Assembly (NCBI GenBank): GCA_038380435.1
Contig: JAWZYU010000006.1
Span: forward strand, 37,512,501 to 37,576,500
Origin: Ryuthela nishihirai
Taxonomy: Eukaryota; Arthropoda; Arachnida; Araneae; Heptathelidae
Direction of reading: 5' to 3'
Length of the DNA: 64,000 nucleotides
Below, piece by piece: positions 24,187 through 35,989 of this stretch. The position numbers and the translations under genes were made by a program. The stretch's first letter is position 1. Each line of letters starts with the position of its first letter. The notes under the pieces are model-generated. The model made no database searches and was not told where the DNA came from. It saw only the letters and a list, made by a program, of their open reading frames with translations.

Positions 24187-24403
24187 TATTTAAGAGGGGA
24201 ACTTTTCTTCATTTCAGACAAAACAACTGTTTCTAATTCCCAGGGTGGAATTAACATAATCCTGAGAAGCCACCACCTTCATGAAGTTTAAAGAGGAAAA
24301 TATTTAAAATTATTTCAATAATTCCAATGAAATACAGAAAGAAGCGGAGAGATGAAGGAATGACAAATTTGAAGAGAATGAAAGCCTACACCTTTTCCCC
24401 ATA

Positions 24404-24784
24404 GGTGGCTCAGTCGGTAACGCGCCAGGCTCGTAATCTGTAGTTCCCAGGTTCGAGTCCCAGCTGGGTCAGCGTTGAGATTTATCTCCGCAAAATTCCC
24501 CGTCCTGCCCACGGTCAGTAGGGGACACCGATGGGCTTGGAAAGGCCGCCGTCCGTCAGATGGGACGTTAAGCCGTGGCCCCGTGTGCGGGAGAGCCATA
24601 CCCTGTGCACGTTAAAGAACACGCTGGATGGCCTTGACGGGAGGCTACCATCTGTCTCCCAACAGCTGTTCCAGTGGGTCCCCTCCCCCAACCTTCTCTG
24701 AGCCTTCGGGGTCCTTGTGGCCTGGCCATTTAGCCCATGGTGTGCAAAAAAGTGCCGCTCAGAGGTAAAACAACCCAACCCAAC
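24404..24784 (+). mobile_element. SINE family 1, young copy
   Basis: Close to the family consensus, flanked by a perfect 13-bp duplication, CCTTTTCCCCATA, at 24391-24403 and 24785-24797. Begins at GTGGCTCAGTCGG, so the first G-rich bases of the head are lost. Confidence 0.95.
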
Positions 24785-24799
24785 CCTTTTCCCCATATG

Positions 24800-25090
24800 A
24801 ATCTCTTTTAGCTCTATAAGGTACCTAATATTATTGTTTTATTCGAGTGATCGTAGTTAAGACTAACTTCGAAACATCTGCAACTCCTTATAATTTAATT
24901 AAAATGTTTTTATCATGTAAAAACATTGACTTAGTTTTTTGTTATTCTTAAGTGAAATTGCGGATGCAATGTAAAAATAATAATAGGAATAAGAAGAAAA
25001 ATATTACACTTATGAAAATTGATCAACTCTGTTTTCCCCCTCATAACAAAAAAATAAAATTTTTAATTTTTATTATCGTTGTGGATTTTG
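24800..25090. other. unassigned DNA
   Basis: AT-rich, no signal recognised. Confidence 0.4.
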
Positions 25091-25093
25091 TCA

Positions 25094-25270
25094 CTCTCTA
25101 TGTGAAATTTGTCCCTATCTATGTGAAATTTGTCCCTATCTATGTGAAATTTGTCCCTGTCTATGTGAAAATTGTCCCTGTCTATGTCAAATTTGTCCCT
25201 GTCTATGTCAAATTTGTCCCTATCTATGTGAAATTTGTTCCTGTCTATGTGAAATTTGTCCCTGTCTATT
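25094..25270 (+). repeat. 21-bp repeat, ~8-9 copies
   Basis: Unit TATGTGAAATTTGTCCCT plus GTC or ATC. Because 21 is a multiple of three, one frame is open through it and reads YVKFVPV repeatedly. No start context or flanking coding signal supports a gene. Confidence 0.92.
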
Positions 25271-25274
25271 AGAT

Positions 25275-25620
25275 AGATATTGATCGAGGTGGGAAGGGGG
25301 GGGGGTCTCAGTTTTAGATTTGGTCAGGAGCTAAAAAATGCTTAATTCGGGCCCAGTCAATTACAGGAATAAAAATTCTTCTTTTTTTCTGTTTCATAAA
25401 AAGAAAAAGCCGAATTAATATTGAATCAATAAATAGCAAAAGTTATAAGAGATTGAAAGCTTTTTTACGTTTAGAAAATATTATTTGTCTTTGAAAAGTA
25501 GAAATATAGAAAGATTATGTGGGTTTCGAATTTATAGAAAGTTGTAAACAATTGTTTTACAGATAGAGATGATAAATATTTTCTGTGTTAAAGTACAGGT
25601 CTTCACTTAAATTATATTAC
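25275..25620. other. unassigned DNA
   Basis: A short G run at ~25297, otherwise no recognisable feature. Confidence 0.4.
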
Positions 25621-25629
25621 GCATTTGAT

Positions 25630-26246
25630 GGGGGGGGGGGGTGAAACTCAGTCGGTAGCGCCAGGTTCCCAGTTCCCAGGTTCGAGTCCCAGCTGGGTCA
25701 GCGTTGAGATTTATCTCCGCAAAACTGTCCGCCCTACCATCGGTCAGTAGGGGGGACAATGATGGACTTGGAAAGGCTGTCTCCGTTGCATGAGACGTTA
25801 AGTCGTGGCCCCGTGTGCGGAAGAGCCATACCCTTTGCCCGTTAAAGAACACGCTGGATGGCCTTGACGGGAGGCTACCATCTATTTCCCAAATCTGTCC
25901 AGTGGGTCCCCTTCCCCAACCTTCTCTGAGCCCTCGGGATCCTTGTGACCTGGCCATTTAGCCCATGGTGTGCAAAAAAGTGCCGCTCAGAGGTAAAACA
26001 ATCCAACGTTAAAGAACACGCTGGATGGCCTTGAAGGGAGGCTACCATCTAAAAGTGCCGCTCAGAGGTAAAACAATCCAACGTTAAAGAACACGCTGGA
26101 TGGCCTTGAAGGGAGGCTACCATCTATCTCCCAAAGCTGTCCAGTGGGTCCCCTTCCCCAACCTTCTCTGAGCCCTCGGGATCCTTGTGACCTGGCCATT
26201 TAGCAGATTGTGGGCAAAAAGTGCCACTCAGGGGTAAAGCATACCA
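25630..26246 (+). mobile_element. SINE family 1 with partial tandem duplications
   Basis: A complete but diverged copy runs 25630-26008. Directly after its tail comes a mid-element piece starting GTTAAAGAACACGCTGG. It jumps at GGCTACCATCT to the tail block AAAAGTGCCGCTCAGAGG, then a second mid-to-tail piece runs to 26246. Both extra pieces share the variant CCTTGAAGGGAGG, so they arose from one another by tandem duplication. Confidence 0.88.
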
Positions 26247-26249
26247 AAA

Positions 26250-26740
26250 CGAATTTGATGCATTTTAACAAGAGGGAATTGTAGAAGTTTGTTCATTATA
26301 TCCACAAGCAAAATTCTTAAGCGGACACCGATTAAGTACACTCGTTTTGAAATAACAGGAAATTTGATTATAAACAGGGTAAAAGACAGAAAAGCAGGGA
26401 ATTTCTGTAATCTTTTTTCAATACTGAATGCCTAATATTAAAGATAACAAGGTATAATTTAATTTCATTTTCTTAAAACAGCTATAAGTAATTCCTAGGA
26501 ATTGCTTATTAAAAATAAAAAAATGCACAGGATATTAATTGAAAACATCGAATAGAGCAGTGGATTTATTTGATTTCTGTAAAGGGGGACGTTGCAAAAT
26601 TTTTGGTAGCTGGATCATTTAATTAGTGCAGTACCATTGCCAAAAATTTACAGATTTTCTTACGAGTTAATACGTGATATGTGGCGACAGAGCTACTCCT
26701 CAATGGCACCGAGCAGTGTGTGGAAGCTGGAATGTTTAAG
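26250..26740. other. unassigned AT-rich DNA
   Basis: No gene or repeat recognised. Confidence 0.4.
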
Positions 26741-27490
26741 AATAAATTATCGCGTTTCAAAAAAAATCTATTCGAAATTGTCTGATATTGAAAAAATCAT
26801 GACATAAACTTCTGAAATGTATGTCTATTTCATTAAATGGTTTGAAACAACTGGCTGATAAACAAAGATGGTAATTGTTTATGACGCATTATTATTGTGA
26901 AATATTCTAGCTTCCGCAACTCTTAGGGGCGGGGGTGGGTCAGTCGGTAGCGCGCCAGGCTCGTAATCTGTAGTTCCCAGGTTCGAGTCCCAGCTGGGTC
27001 AGCGTTGAGATTTATCTCCGCAAGAATTCCCCGCCCTGACCGCGGTCAGTAAGGGACACCGATGGACTTGGAAAGGCCGCCGTCCGTTGGATGGGACGTT
27101 AAGCCGTGGCCCCGTGTGCGGGCGAGCCATAACCTGTGCACTTTAAAAAACACACTGGATGGCCTTGACGAGAGGCTACCATATGTCTCCCAACAGCTGT
27201 TCCAGTGGGTCCCCTCCCTCAACCTTTTCTGAACCTTCGGGGTCTTTGTGACCTGGCCATTTAGCCCTTGGTGTGCAAAAAAAGTGCCGCTCAGAGGTAA
27301 AACAACCCAACGCGCAACTCTTTAAATACTGATTGAATGTAGTTGAAAACCGAGATTTAAATAGATTTGATTATGATCTTTAATTTATCATCAGTCACAT
27401 TTTTCCATTAAATGCATATTTTAGAGGATATAGAGCTTCGAAGTTAGACTGCCATTGGTATAACATGAAAATTCTGTAACATTTTGGTAG
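26741..27490. mobile_element. second copy of the inverted-arm repeat family
   Basis: Shares GAATAAATTATC, ATTGTCTGATATTGAAA and the arm block AAATAGATTTGATTATGATC with 59.90-60.60 kb and with the arms at 5.8 and 7.5 kb. A SINE (26926-27312) splits it. Confidence 0.6.
26926..27312 (+). mobile_element. SINE family 1
   Basis: Full length with complete G-rich head, flanked by a ~10-bp duplication, CGCAACTCTT, at 26915-26924 and 27313-27322. It lies inside the inverted-arm repeat. Confidence 0.92.
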
Positions 27491-27494
27491 GGCA

Positions 27495-28076
27495 ATGCAA
27501 TTCAGAATCCTAAAGAAAATCAGCAAAGCAAAAACAAGCGAAAGTCTCTAGGATCATTAACGGCCACATTTTATCCAAAAAAAAAAACTGAATTTTTATG
27601 GAAAAAAAACCTAATTCTCCTAACTGGGAACTTTGTCAAGAGATAGAATATGTGCAACATCTAATCATAAAATTAAAAAAACACGGAAAATCATAGAAAA
27701 ATCGTGATCGGCAATTTTACAAAACTCAACATTGAAACCCAAACGTTAAAAAAATACAGAATCCGGATAAAGAAGATAAAAAAAAATCAAAGCTTGGCAC
27801 CTAGTGCTACAGTTCCTTATCATTTAAGAAACAAAAACTGTTGTCGTCTCAGAAGTTTTAAATGGAAACATTAGATCAAGCTGTCTTTCGCATTATTGCC
27901 CTTAGAAATAGAATTTCCTTAATGATCAGAAGTTAAGAGACCAACATGTCTGAGGTGACGGAACGCAGCTCAAGGAGTAAAAGCCTCAACAGATAGCCAA
28001 ACCACAAACATCACATGACTCACATTAGAATGTTGATCCGTGTTGTCCTATTATCCTTGTTATCCCTGTTATCGTT
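27495..28076. other. unassigned AT-rich DNA
   Basis: No feature recognised before the minisatellite. Confidence 0.4.
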
Positions 28077-30056
28077 GGACAAGGTGAGCAATAGATGAAA
28101 AGAGCAACCATAATATCACTTCCAACAGAGTTTCAAGGACAAGGTGAGCAATAGATGAAAAGGGCAACCATAATATCACTTCCAACAGAGTTTCAAGGAC
28201 AAGGTGAGCAATAGATGAAAAGGGCAACCACAATATCACTTCCAACAGAGTTTCAAGGACAAGGTGAGCAATAGATGAAAAGGGCAACCACAATATCACT
28301 TCCAACAGAGTTTCAAGGACAAGGTGAGCAATAGATGAAAAGAGCAACCACAATATCACTTCCAACAGAGTTTCAAGGACAAGGGGAGCAATAGATGAAA
28401 AGGGCAACCATAATATCACTTCTAACAGAGTTTCAAGGACAAGGTGAGCAATAGATGAAAAGGGCAACCACAATATCACTTCCAACAGAGTTTCAAGGAC
28501 AAGGTGAGCAATAGATGAAAAGGGCAACCACAATATCACTTCCAACAGAGTTTCAAGGACAAGGTGAGCAATAGATGAAAAGAGCAACCACAATATCACT
28601 TCCAACAGAGTTTCAAGGACAAGGGGAGCAATAGATGAAAAGGGCAACCATAATATCACTTCTAACAGAGTTTCAAGGACAAGGTGAGCAATAGATGAAA
28701 AGGGCAACCACAATATCACTTCCAACAGAGTTTCAAGGACAAGGTGAGCAATAGATGAAAAGAGCAACCACAATATCACTTCCAACAGAGTTCAAGGACA
28801 AGTGAGCAATAGATGAAAAGGGCAACCACAATATCACTTCCAACAGAGTTTCAAGGACAAGGTGAGCAATAGATGAAAAGGGCAACCACAATATCACTTC
28901 CAACAGAGTTTCAAGGACAAGGTGAGCAATAGATGAAAAGAGCAACCACAATATCACTTCCAACAGAGTTTCAAGGACAAGGGGAGCAATAGATGAAAAG
29001 GGCAACCATAATATCACTTCTAACAGAGTTTCAAGGACAAGTGAGCAATAGATGAAAAGGGCAACCACAATATCACTTCCAACAGAGTTTCAAGGACAAG
29101 GTGAGCAATAGATGAAAAGGGCAACCATAATATCACTTCCAACAGAGTTTCAAGGACAAGGTGAGCAATAGATGAAAAGGGCAACCACAATATCACTTCC
29201 AACAGAGTTTCAAGGACAAGGTGAGCAATAGATGAAAAGGGCAACCACAATATCACTTCCAACAGAGTTTCAAGGACAAGGTGAGCAATAGATGAAAAGG
29301 GCAACCATAATATCACTTCCAACAGAGTTTCAAGGACAAGGTGAGCAATAGATGAAAAGGGCAACCATAATATCACTTCCAACAGAGTTTCAAGGACAAG
29401 GTGAGCAATAGATGAAAAGGGCAACCACAATATCACTTCCAACAGAGTTTCAAGGACAAGGTGAGCAATAGATGAAAAGAGCAACCACAATATCACTTCC
29501 AACAGAGTTTCAAGGACAAGGTGAGCAATAGATGAAAAGGGCAACACAATATCATTTCCAACAGAGTTTCAAGGACAAGGTGAGCAATAGATGAAAAGGG
29601 CAACACAATATCACTTCCAACAGAGTTTCAAGGACAAGGTGAGCAATAGATGAAAAGGGCAACCACAATATCACTTCCGACAGAGTTTCAAGGACAAGGT
29701 GAGCAATAGATGAAAAGAGCAACCACAATATCACTTCCAACAGAGTTTCAAGGACAAGGTGAGCAATAGATCAAAAGGGCAACCACAATATCACTTCCGA
29801 CAGAGTTTCAAGGACAAGGTGAGCAATAGATGAAAAGGGCAACCACAATATCACTTCCAACAGAGTTTCAAGGACAAGGTGAGCAATAGATGAAAAGAGC
29901 AACCACAATATCACTTCAACAGAGTTTCAAGGACAAGGTGAGCAATAGATGAAAAGAGCAACCACAATATCACTTCCAACAGAGTTTCAAGGACAAGGTG
30001 AGCAATAGATGAAAAGAGCAACCACAATATCACTTTCAACAGAGTTTCAAGGACAA
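28077..30056 (+). repeat. 60-bp minisatellite, about 33 copies
   Basis: Unit begins AAGGTGAGCAATAGATGAAA and ends CAGAGTTTCAAGGAC. Copies are over 95% alike. Variant copies marked by AAGGGGAGCA plus CTTCTAACAG recur at 28381, 28621 and ~28980, each preceded by a GAAAAGAGC copy, indicating higher-order units of 4 and 6 monomers. Since 60 is divisible by three, the minus strand is open in blocks of up to 238 codons reading LEVILWLPFSSIAHLVLETL per unit. One- and two-base losses near 28791, 28800, 29040, 29546 and 29920 break these frames, so coding is unlikely. Confidence 0.95.
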
Positions 30057-30059
30057 GTT

Positions 30060-31138
30060 GTGCGATAAATGGGATGTGGCACAGGTGCAGTGACAGGTGG
30101 AGTGATTTTTGCCATTCCAACAGCTACGTTGGAATCTAGGGGACCGATCCCAAAGGGATAATATGTAGGGAATAAAGAATAAAGCAGAGAAAAAATTATA
30201 AATTTACGCGCAAAGAAATCTCAACCTACTGACAAACCTTTTAGCCCACCGGATTCAAGAAAACTAATTCTTTAAAAAAAGGAATTCCTACAAATATAAG
30301 ATCCTATGTAAATTATTTAAATGTCTCTAACGCTACATGGCAAAACCTCCATCGTATAATTCAAAGAAAAACGACGCAAATTGTAGATATCTCCAATAAA
30401 GATAGTCAAGTCAGAATCAAGTATCCGAAACTCAACTATTAAGCAAAACTTGTGGTCAATTGAAATTGAGATATCTTTTTCCTTCCAGAAATATCTTAAG
30501 TCTTTCTCCTGCGAAAACTAAACTGATCCTTAACTTTAAAAATAAAGTTATTAAGTACACAGGAATAGAAGGCTCAATAGGCCTGAACATTCCTGCAGCA
30601 TTGGAATTAGATAGATAATAATGTCAGTTCCTATTTTTAATGCTCATAAAAAGTTTAATCTGGTAAAAGAGCAACCACAATATCACTTCCAACAGAGTTT
30701 CTTTCGAAAGGCTGAATTGCTCGGCACAGCTTCTAGTTCTTTCTTGAATCAGCGACAGAGTTACTCGGTTCTCGAATTGCCGCAACCTCTTTCTGTTGCT
30801 ATGCGAGATCAGATGCTCTTTGAGTTAGTGGCAATTTCCCTGTAACGTGAGAAACCTTGCAACGAAGCGCTCAGTTGGGCGTTTGCATTCCAGCCACATT
30901 CTATGAAGAGGAGCAGCAGCTTTGACTACGAAGATGGTTGAGCTTGGAGTTGTATAGATTGACTGGGTTAGAAATTTAACTTTTTCCTGGACAGCATTTT
31001 AGTAGGAGGAATATTTTTCTGCAATGTGAACTGAGATATTTGAAAAATCTCTGTGCACGTGGTGACTAGAGATGTGCTCAGGGATTGGTGTTTGTCAGAC
31101 TGGGGCCTGGCCACTTGGTTTTTAATTATGAAACGAAG
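30060..31138. other. unassigned DNA containing one isolated minisatellite match
   Basis: At 30665-30700 the second half of the 60-bp unit (GAGCAACCACAATATCACTT and following) occurs once, about 610 bp outside the array. A 74-codon plus frame at 30621-30845 covers it but shows no known domain. Nothing else recognised. Confidence 0.5.
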
Positions 31139-31140
31139 GC

Positions 31141-31512
31141 TTGGGTTTGGTTGTTTAACCTCTGAGCGGCACTTTTTTTGCACACCATGGGCTAAATGGC
31201 CAGGTCACATGGACCCCGAAAGCTCAGAAAAGGTTGGGGGAGGGGACCCACTGGAACAGCTGTTGGGAGTCAGCCTCCCAACAGCTGAGGTAGCCTCCTG
31301 TCAAGGCCATCCAGTGTGTTCTTTAACATGCACAGTGTATGGCTCTCCCGCACACGGAACCACGGCTTAACGTCCCATACGACGGACGGCGGCTTTTCCA
31401 AGCCCATCGGTGTCCCCTACTGACCGTGGGCAGGGCGGGGGATTTTGCGGAGATAAATCTCAACGCTGACACAGCTGGGACTCGAACCTGGGAACTGCAG
31501 ATTACGAGCCTG
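31141..31512 (-). mobile_element. SINE family 1, head-truncated
   Basis: Minus-strand copy with tail, central domain and B box; it stops inside the tRNA head at AGGCTCGTAATC. A short duplication around GCTGTTGGGA/CCCAACAGCTG makes a local inverted repeat near 31257-31285. Confidence 0.9.
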
Positions 31513-31514
31513 AA

Positions 31515-32800
31515 CTGAGGAAAGAAACAGTATTTTTTTATACTATAATTCCAAACTTTTAATCAGTCTTTTAATCAGTCCTCTTTTTTCTCTCTTTAAA
31601 TTAAAAATAAGCATCACGTTGCTTTTGATTATTTTTACGAATTATACATTTTTAATAAATCGATGGTTCTCTGCGTTTATACTACTGTGAGTGACTGTTG
31701 GCTAATAGCTGACTGACGATGATCGACTGATTGATAACGGATATGACGCTAATTCTAACTATGATGCAGAAATGGTAGAGCTCTGAAAATTTGCATTTAG
31801 GGGTAATCCGGGTCGTAGATCTCGGGGGAAAATCCAAAATCTAACCTTCGTCGTGTCCTTTAAGGTCAAATGCAGGTCACATAGAGGTCAAATCTTGATA
31901 TACGAGTGCTAGAAACATGAAAATTGGTGACTGGTGGTGTTCGGGATCTTGAAAATGTTACGAAATTTCGAATCCAAAGGGTCCTTTGAGGTCAAAGATC
32001 TACCGGTGTCTTTGAGGTCATATAGATCTACCGGTGTTAGAGGGATGAAAATTGGTGCGTGAGAATATTTTGAGTCCGTTACCACAGAATTTGCCGCCCT
32101 ATGGCACCTGTGATATTCGTCGTACGGTCCAAATTTCCTGTACATCGTCCCCCTTGTGCCCCAGTGATTGGTTTAAAAATCATGTTCCCATTTGGACCGT
32201 GGTTTCGTTTCTACATAAAATGTGACAGCTCGTGTGTCACTTTTAATCTGCATATTCTGTGTTTCTTGCACTACTGGTTAGTTCTGTGAGTATCTCCCCA
32301 GACGTTTTACACAGTTTGAATACGAAGAATTTCCCGGTGTGTCAAAGGTCATTGCTGATTCGGCGCGCGCTCTCAGAGCCCGTGGCAAACGATCGAGTTA
32401 TTTATTTCGTCAGATTTTGGTATTCTGTTGTTCCCGACGTACTTCACTGAAAGGTCCCAAATTTCGTAGGCGGATTCCCCCTACCCGACCCCATGTTTGG
32501 TTAGAAAATCAGGTCCTAGCTGGAATGGAGCGACTAAATAATGTCTTTTGGAAATGTGAGGAGTCTGGCAACAGCAGCAGATTTAAATGCTATTTTAACT
32601 CTTTACTTTCACAGTTAGGGAGCAGTAAATGGCAACAATAAATAAGAAAACGATTCTTGTTTACCGTAGGAATAGCATGGTAAATAGTTTTGCTTATAGA
32701 AAGCCCCCCGTTTGGAACCTGAAATTCGGTACTACTATCCGAAACACAACCAGAAACATTCTCTGAAAATTTGAAGCGTGTGCGTTGATGTCCCGATGAG
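31515..32800. repeat. GGTCA-rich dispersed repeat and unassigned DNA
   Basis: 31.80-32.05 kb carries several AGGTCAAA/AGGTCA blocks with ATGAAAATTGGTG. A related stretch in opposite orientation lies at 53.45-53.67 kb (TTTGACCTTTGACCTTGAAG). Two similar paragraphs (CCAAATTTC...GTTTGGTTAGAAAATCA-like) occur at ~32130-32190 and ~32455-32515. No coding region recognised. Confidence 0.45.
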
Positions 32801-32811
32801 TTATGGCTGCC

Positions 32812-32886
32812 ACAGACAAACATGCGCACACAGACACACATACACACATAGACACACATACACACACAGACACACAAACACACAGA
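32812..32886 (+). repeat. CA-rich microsatellite
   Basis: Imperfect CACACA/CACAGA/CACATA repeats. Open frames rich in Cys/Val or Thr/His across it are artefacts of the repeat. Confidence 0.9.
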
Positions 32887-33109
32887 CATCTTCTTCTATT
32901 ATATAGATGTTGTTTCAGAGAATTTTTTTCTCCCAAATCGGACTTCGTATGGGATCAGTTTTACTTCCCAAATCCTCTCGGGTTCAGTAACTCAGATCTT
33001 GAGTAGCCAAGAGTTCGAAAACTTCATACGGAACTTATATCTAGCGGATAACTCTACTCGAAATTTAAACTGTCACCACTTCCAATAGCAGTTATTTTCC
33101 CACAAGAGG

Positions 33110-33240
33110 GGGAGATATTATGGGTTTAAATCCTCCGGGGGGATTTCTTATTTCGAGTAATCATTAGTTCAGCAAACATATTGAAAAATTCTTCAAAATA
33201 TCCCATTTTCAAGATTTCTGACTAGGCTACTATTATTACA
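33110..33240 (+). repeat. dispersed repeat, copy 1
   Basis: Ends AAGATTTCTGACTAGGCTAC followed by TATTA; a related paragraph with the same ending lies at 40480-40615. They bracket the LINE and LTR-element block. Confidence 0.55.
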
Positions 33241-33271
33241 ACTAATTAATTACTAATAATATAGTAATTAC

Positions 33272-33272
33272 T

Positions 33273-33342
<70 letters not shown>
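33272..33342 (-). repeat. (GAT)n tail of the RTE-like LINE
   Basis: About 23 ATC units on the plus strand, GAT on the minus. They directly follow the LINE's C-terminal coding sequence, which reads into them as a Met run. A trinucleotide tail instead of poly(A) is common in RTE-clade LINEs. Confidence 0.85.
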
Positions 33343-35985
33343 AGTAGCCATGGGCTACGGGAGGTCCAACAAGACCGTGCAATTCAGTTCTCCAAGCAAG
33401 TCTGTCCTGAGCTACATCTACTGCATCTGGCTACTGCACACCAATTCTAACAAGGTCCTGTTTGACATTGTCTGCCCACCGCATCCTGGGTCTCCCCTTC
33501 TTTCTGAGGCCTTTAGGTACACTGTTCATAAACCTATTCGCCAATCTATAATTATTCATACGGGCAACATGGCCAAACCAACGGAGTCTCTCTCTGCACA
33601 ATATGCTGCTTAAAGGAGGTTGCAAACTCCTTTGCCTAACTTCATCATTAGTTACAAAGTTGAACCACCTAATGCCCAAGATACTGCGTAAGCATCTAGT
33701 TTCCTGTTATCTTGTTTACAAAGTGTCCAAGTTTCACTACCATAACTAACCCTAGAAAGAACCAAACTATTATACAGCCTAATTTTAGTTTTTAGGTGTA
33801 TACGCCTATTTCTCCACACTCTCCATAGATTCTTAAAAGTCCCGGCAGCAATCCCTATTCGTCTGTTAATCTCATGCCACACATCACCATTATCTGTTAC
33901 ATAGCTCCCAAGATAATTAAACTGTGACACCTGCTCAAGACTGCAACCATTCAGATTAACTGAATCACAGTCTGCCTGACCAATTTTCATCACTTTAGTT
34001 TTCTCTCTGTTTATAACCAAACCTACTCTACTACCAATTTCATCAACAGCTCGAATGAAAGAGTTCATCTCATCAACATCATTTGCCAAAAGGGCTAAAT
34101 CATCAGCATAATCTAAATCAGAAATTTTCGTATCTCCAGTACATTTAAGGCCAAAATCTTTCCCTTGAAGTGAATTTTGCATAACATAATCAATAACCAA
34201 ACTAAAGAGAAAAGGAGACAAAATGCACCCTTGTCGAACACCAGAAGTAATGCTAAACCAATTGCTACAAGCTTTACCAACTCTCACACACCGCTCAGTG
34301 TTATTATAGAGAGCTTTCATTATGTTAACTAACTTGTCAGGTATACCATATGATTTCACAATCAACCACAAATTATGACGATCAACAGAGTCAAAAGCCT
34401 TTTTGAAATCAACAAAGCTAGCAACCAAAGGTTTCTGAAACTCTAAACATTTCTCATGAATCTGCCTAAGTGAAAATATGTGATCCACACATCCCCTACC
34501 ACTTCTGAATCCACATTGCTCATCACGCAATTGACTGTCAACCAGATTCTTAATTCTATTAAGCACAATCATGGAAAGAACTTTACCTGGAACAGAGAGT
34601 AGGCTGATACTCCTATAGGTATGACAAGAACTGCGATAACCTTTTTTGAAAATATGGATAACAATAGCTCTCGTAAAATCCTTAGGAACCATGCCTTTAT
34701 CATAAAAGATATTCAGAATTTCAGTCATCCAAGTGGTAACCGAAACATTCCCAGCTCTGAGCATTTCTGTAGTAATTTCATCTACCCCTGGGGATTTATG
34801 AAGTTTGAGTTTAGAAATAGCCAAAATAACTTCTGATTGTGTTATAGAGCCAACATTAAAGCCCCCAATACATTTATCATCACTACAAACAATGGGAGTA
34901 GTACTAACCACATTGTTTAGAACATCACTGAAATGCTCAGCCCACCTAGCCATGACAGAATCCTCACCTTCTATAACCTTAACTTGTTTATCCTTCAATC
35001 CCTGTATACCTGTCCGTTTTCTACCACACAAAACATTAACTATCTGGTACAGCTCTCTGCTGTTGCGCTGTCTAACTGCTTCCTCGGCTTTGTCAGCCAT
35101 GCCATCAAACCAAAAATTCTTATCAGCAGCTAACTGATCCTTTACACGTTTATTACGTTCTCTGTAATGCTTTCTATTAGGACTAGTATGGTATTGACTA
35201 AGGACATTCCTGCAGTTCTTTCTTTCTGAAATAAGCTCAAGTGCCTTATCACTCAGATAATTCTGTCTCCTCTGCTCCTTTACTCCTAAAAGTGTACTGT
35301 TAGTTTCCAAAAAAGCCTGTTTAAAATGATCCCATTCTTCCTCAACTTCAGTAGTAAGCATACCATAACTGTCATAATGACTAAGTAACCTATCATGGCA
35401 AGCTTTGACTATAACTGGGTCATTCAGAGCTTCAGTATTAAAAGTAAATTTTTTAACTCTAGCACAACACTTTTTAAGTTTAAGTTGCAAGATACTTTTA
35501 ACAAGGTAATGGTCAGATCCAATTTCAGCTACCCTATATGACCTGGTATTCCTAACAGAACTAGCCCATTTGCTGTTAATTAATATATAATCAACTGTAT
35601 TCTTATGCAGTCCATCGGGTGAAACCTATGTGTACTTATGTATGTCGCGGTGTTTGTAATATGTGTTAGTTATTCTGAAACCATTGAGTTTACTTACCTG
35701 TAGGAGACGTTGCCCATTGCCATTGCAGCTACCAATACCAAATTGGCCTATCACGTATCCCCAAAGGTCAGAGTCAGTACCAACTTTGGCATTAAAGTCA
35801 CCTAGAACAAGGGTAATATCTCCTTTTTTGACAGAATTCAAAATATCCTGAAGTCCGTAAAACCTATCCTTCTCATCCTCATCGGCATCCTCAATGGGGG
35901 CATAACAGCAGATAACATTCAAATCTTTAACGATTGTCTGAAATTTTGCTGTAAGAAACCTTTCATTAATGCACTCATATGGAAT
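33343..35985 (-). pseudogene. RTE-like non-LTR retrotransposon, endonuclease plus reverse transcriptase, nearly intact
   Basis: The minus strand reads one ORF with few defects. The APE-type endonuclease begins inside the domain at ~35985 (5' truncation) and shows ICCYAPIED, LVLGDFNAKVG, NGNGQRLL and IHKYT. An amber codon at 35626-35628 replaces the Trp expected after HKYT. The frame then continues without a shift through VDYILINSKW and SDHYLVKSIL into the 612-codon stretch 33652-35490. That stretch holds the reverse transcriptase: KLKLHKSPGVDEITTEML, CGFRSGRGCVDHIF, ASFVDFKKAFDSVDR, GVRQGCILSPFLFSL, catalytic LDYADDLALLA and FNYLGSYVTDNGD. Near 33680-33700 a small deletion shifts the frame. 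The C-terminal piece 33431-33679 (LRWFGHVARM, GRPRMRWADNV) follows, and a second TAG precedes the last ~30 codons before the tail. Such LINEs copy themselves by target-primed reverse transcription; this copy is disabled. Confidence 0.9.
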
Positions 35986-35989
35986 TTAA

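Noticed and set aside
24315..24796. Recurrent 70-130-codon frames reading MALPHTGPRLNVPSDGRRPF or GCFTSERHFFAHHGLNGQVT
   Set aside because: These are chance frames through SINE family 1; they recur wherever a copy lies and have no independent coding signal.
24952..25272. 106-codon frame with YVKFVPV repeats
   Set aside because: A 21-bp repeat read in one frame, with poor N-terminal coding character.
28069..29740. Long minus-strand open frames (up to 238 codons) of 20-residue hydrophobic repeats
   Set aside because: They exist only because the minisatellite unit is 60 bp. Small deletions break the frame repeatedly and no start context or flanking coding sequence is present.
28077..30056. CRISPR-like array
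   Set aside because: Units are contiguous with no unique spacers, and the DNA is eukaryotic. It is a minisatellite.
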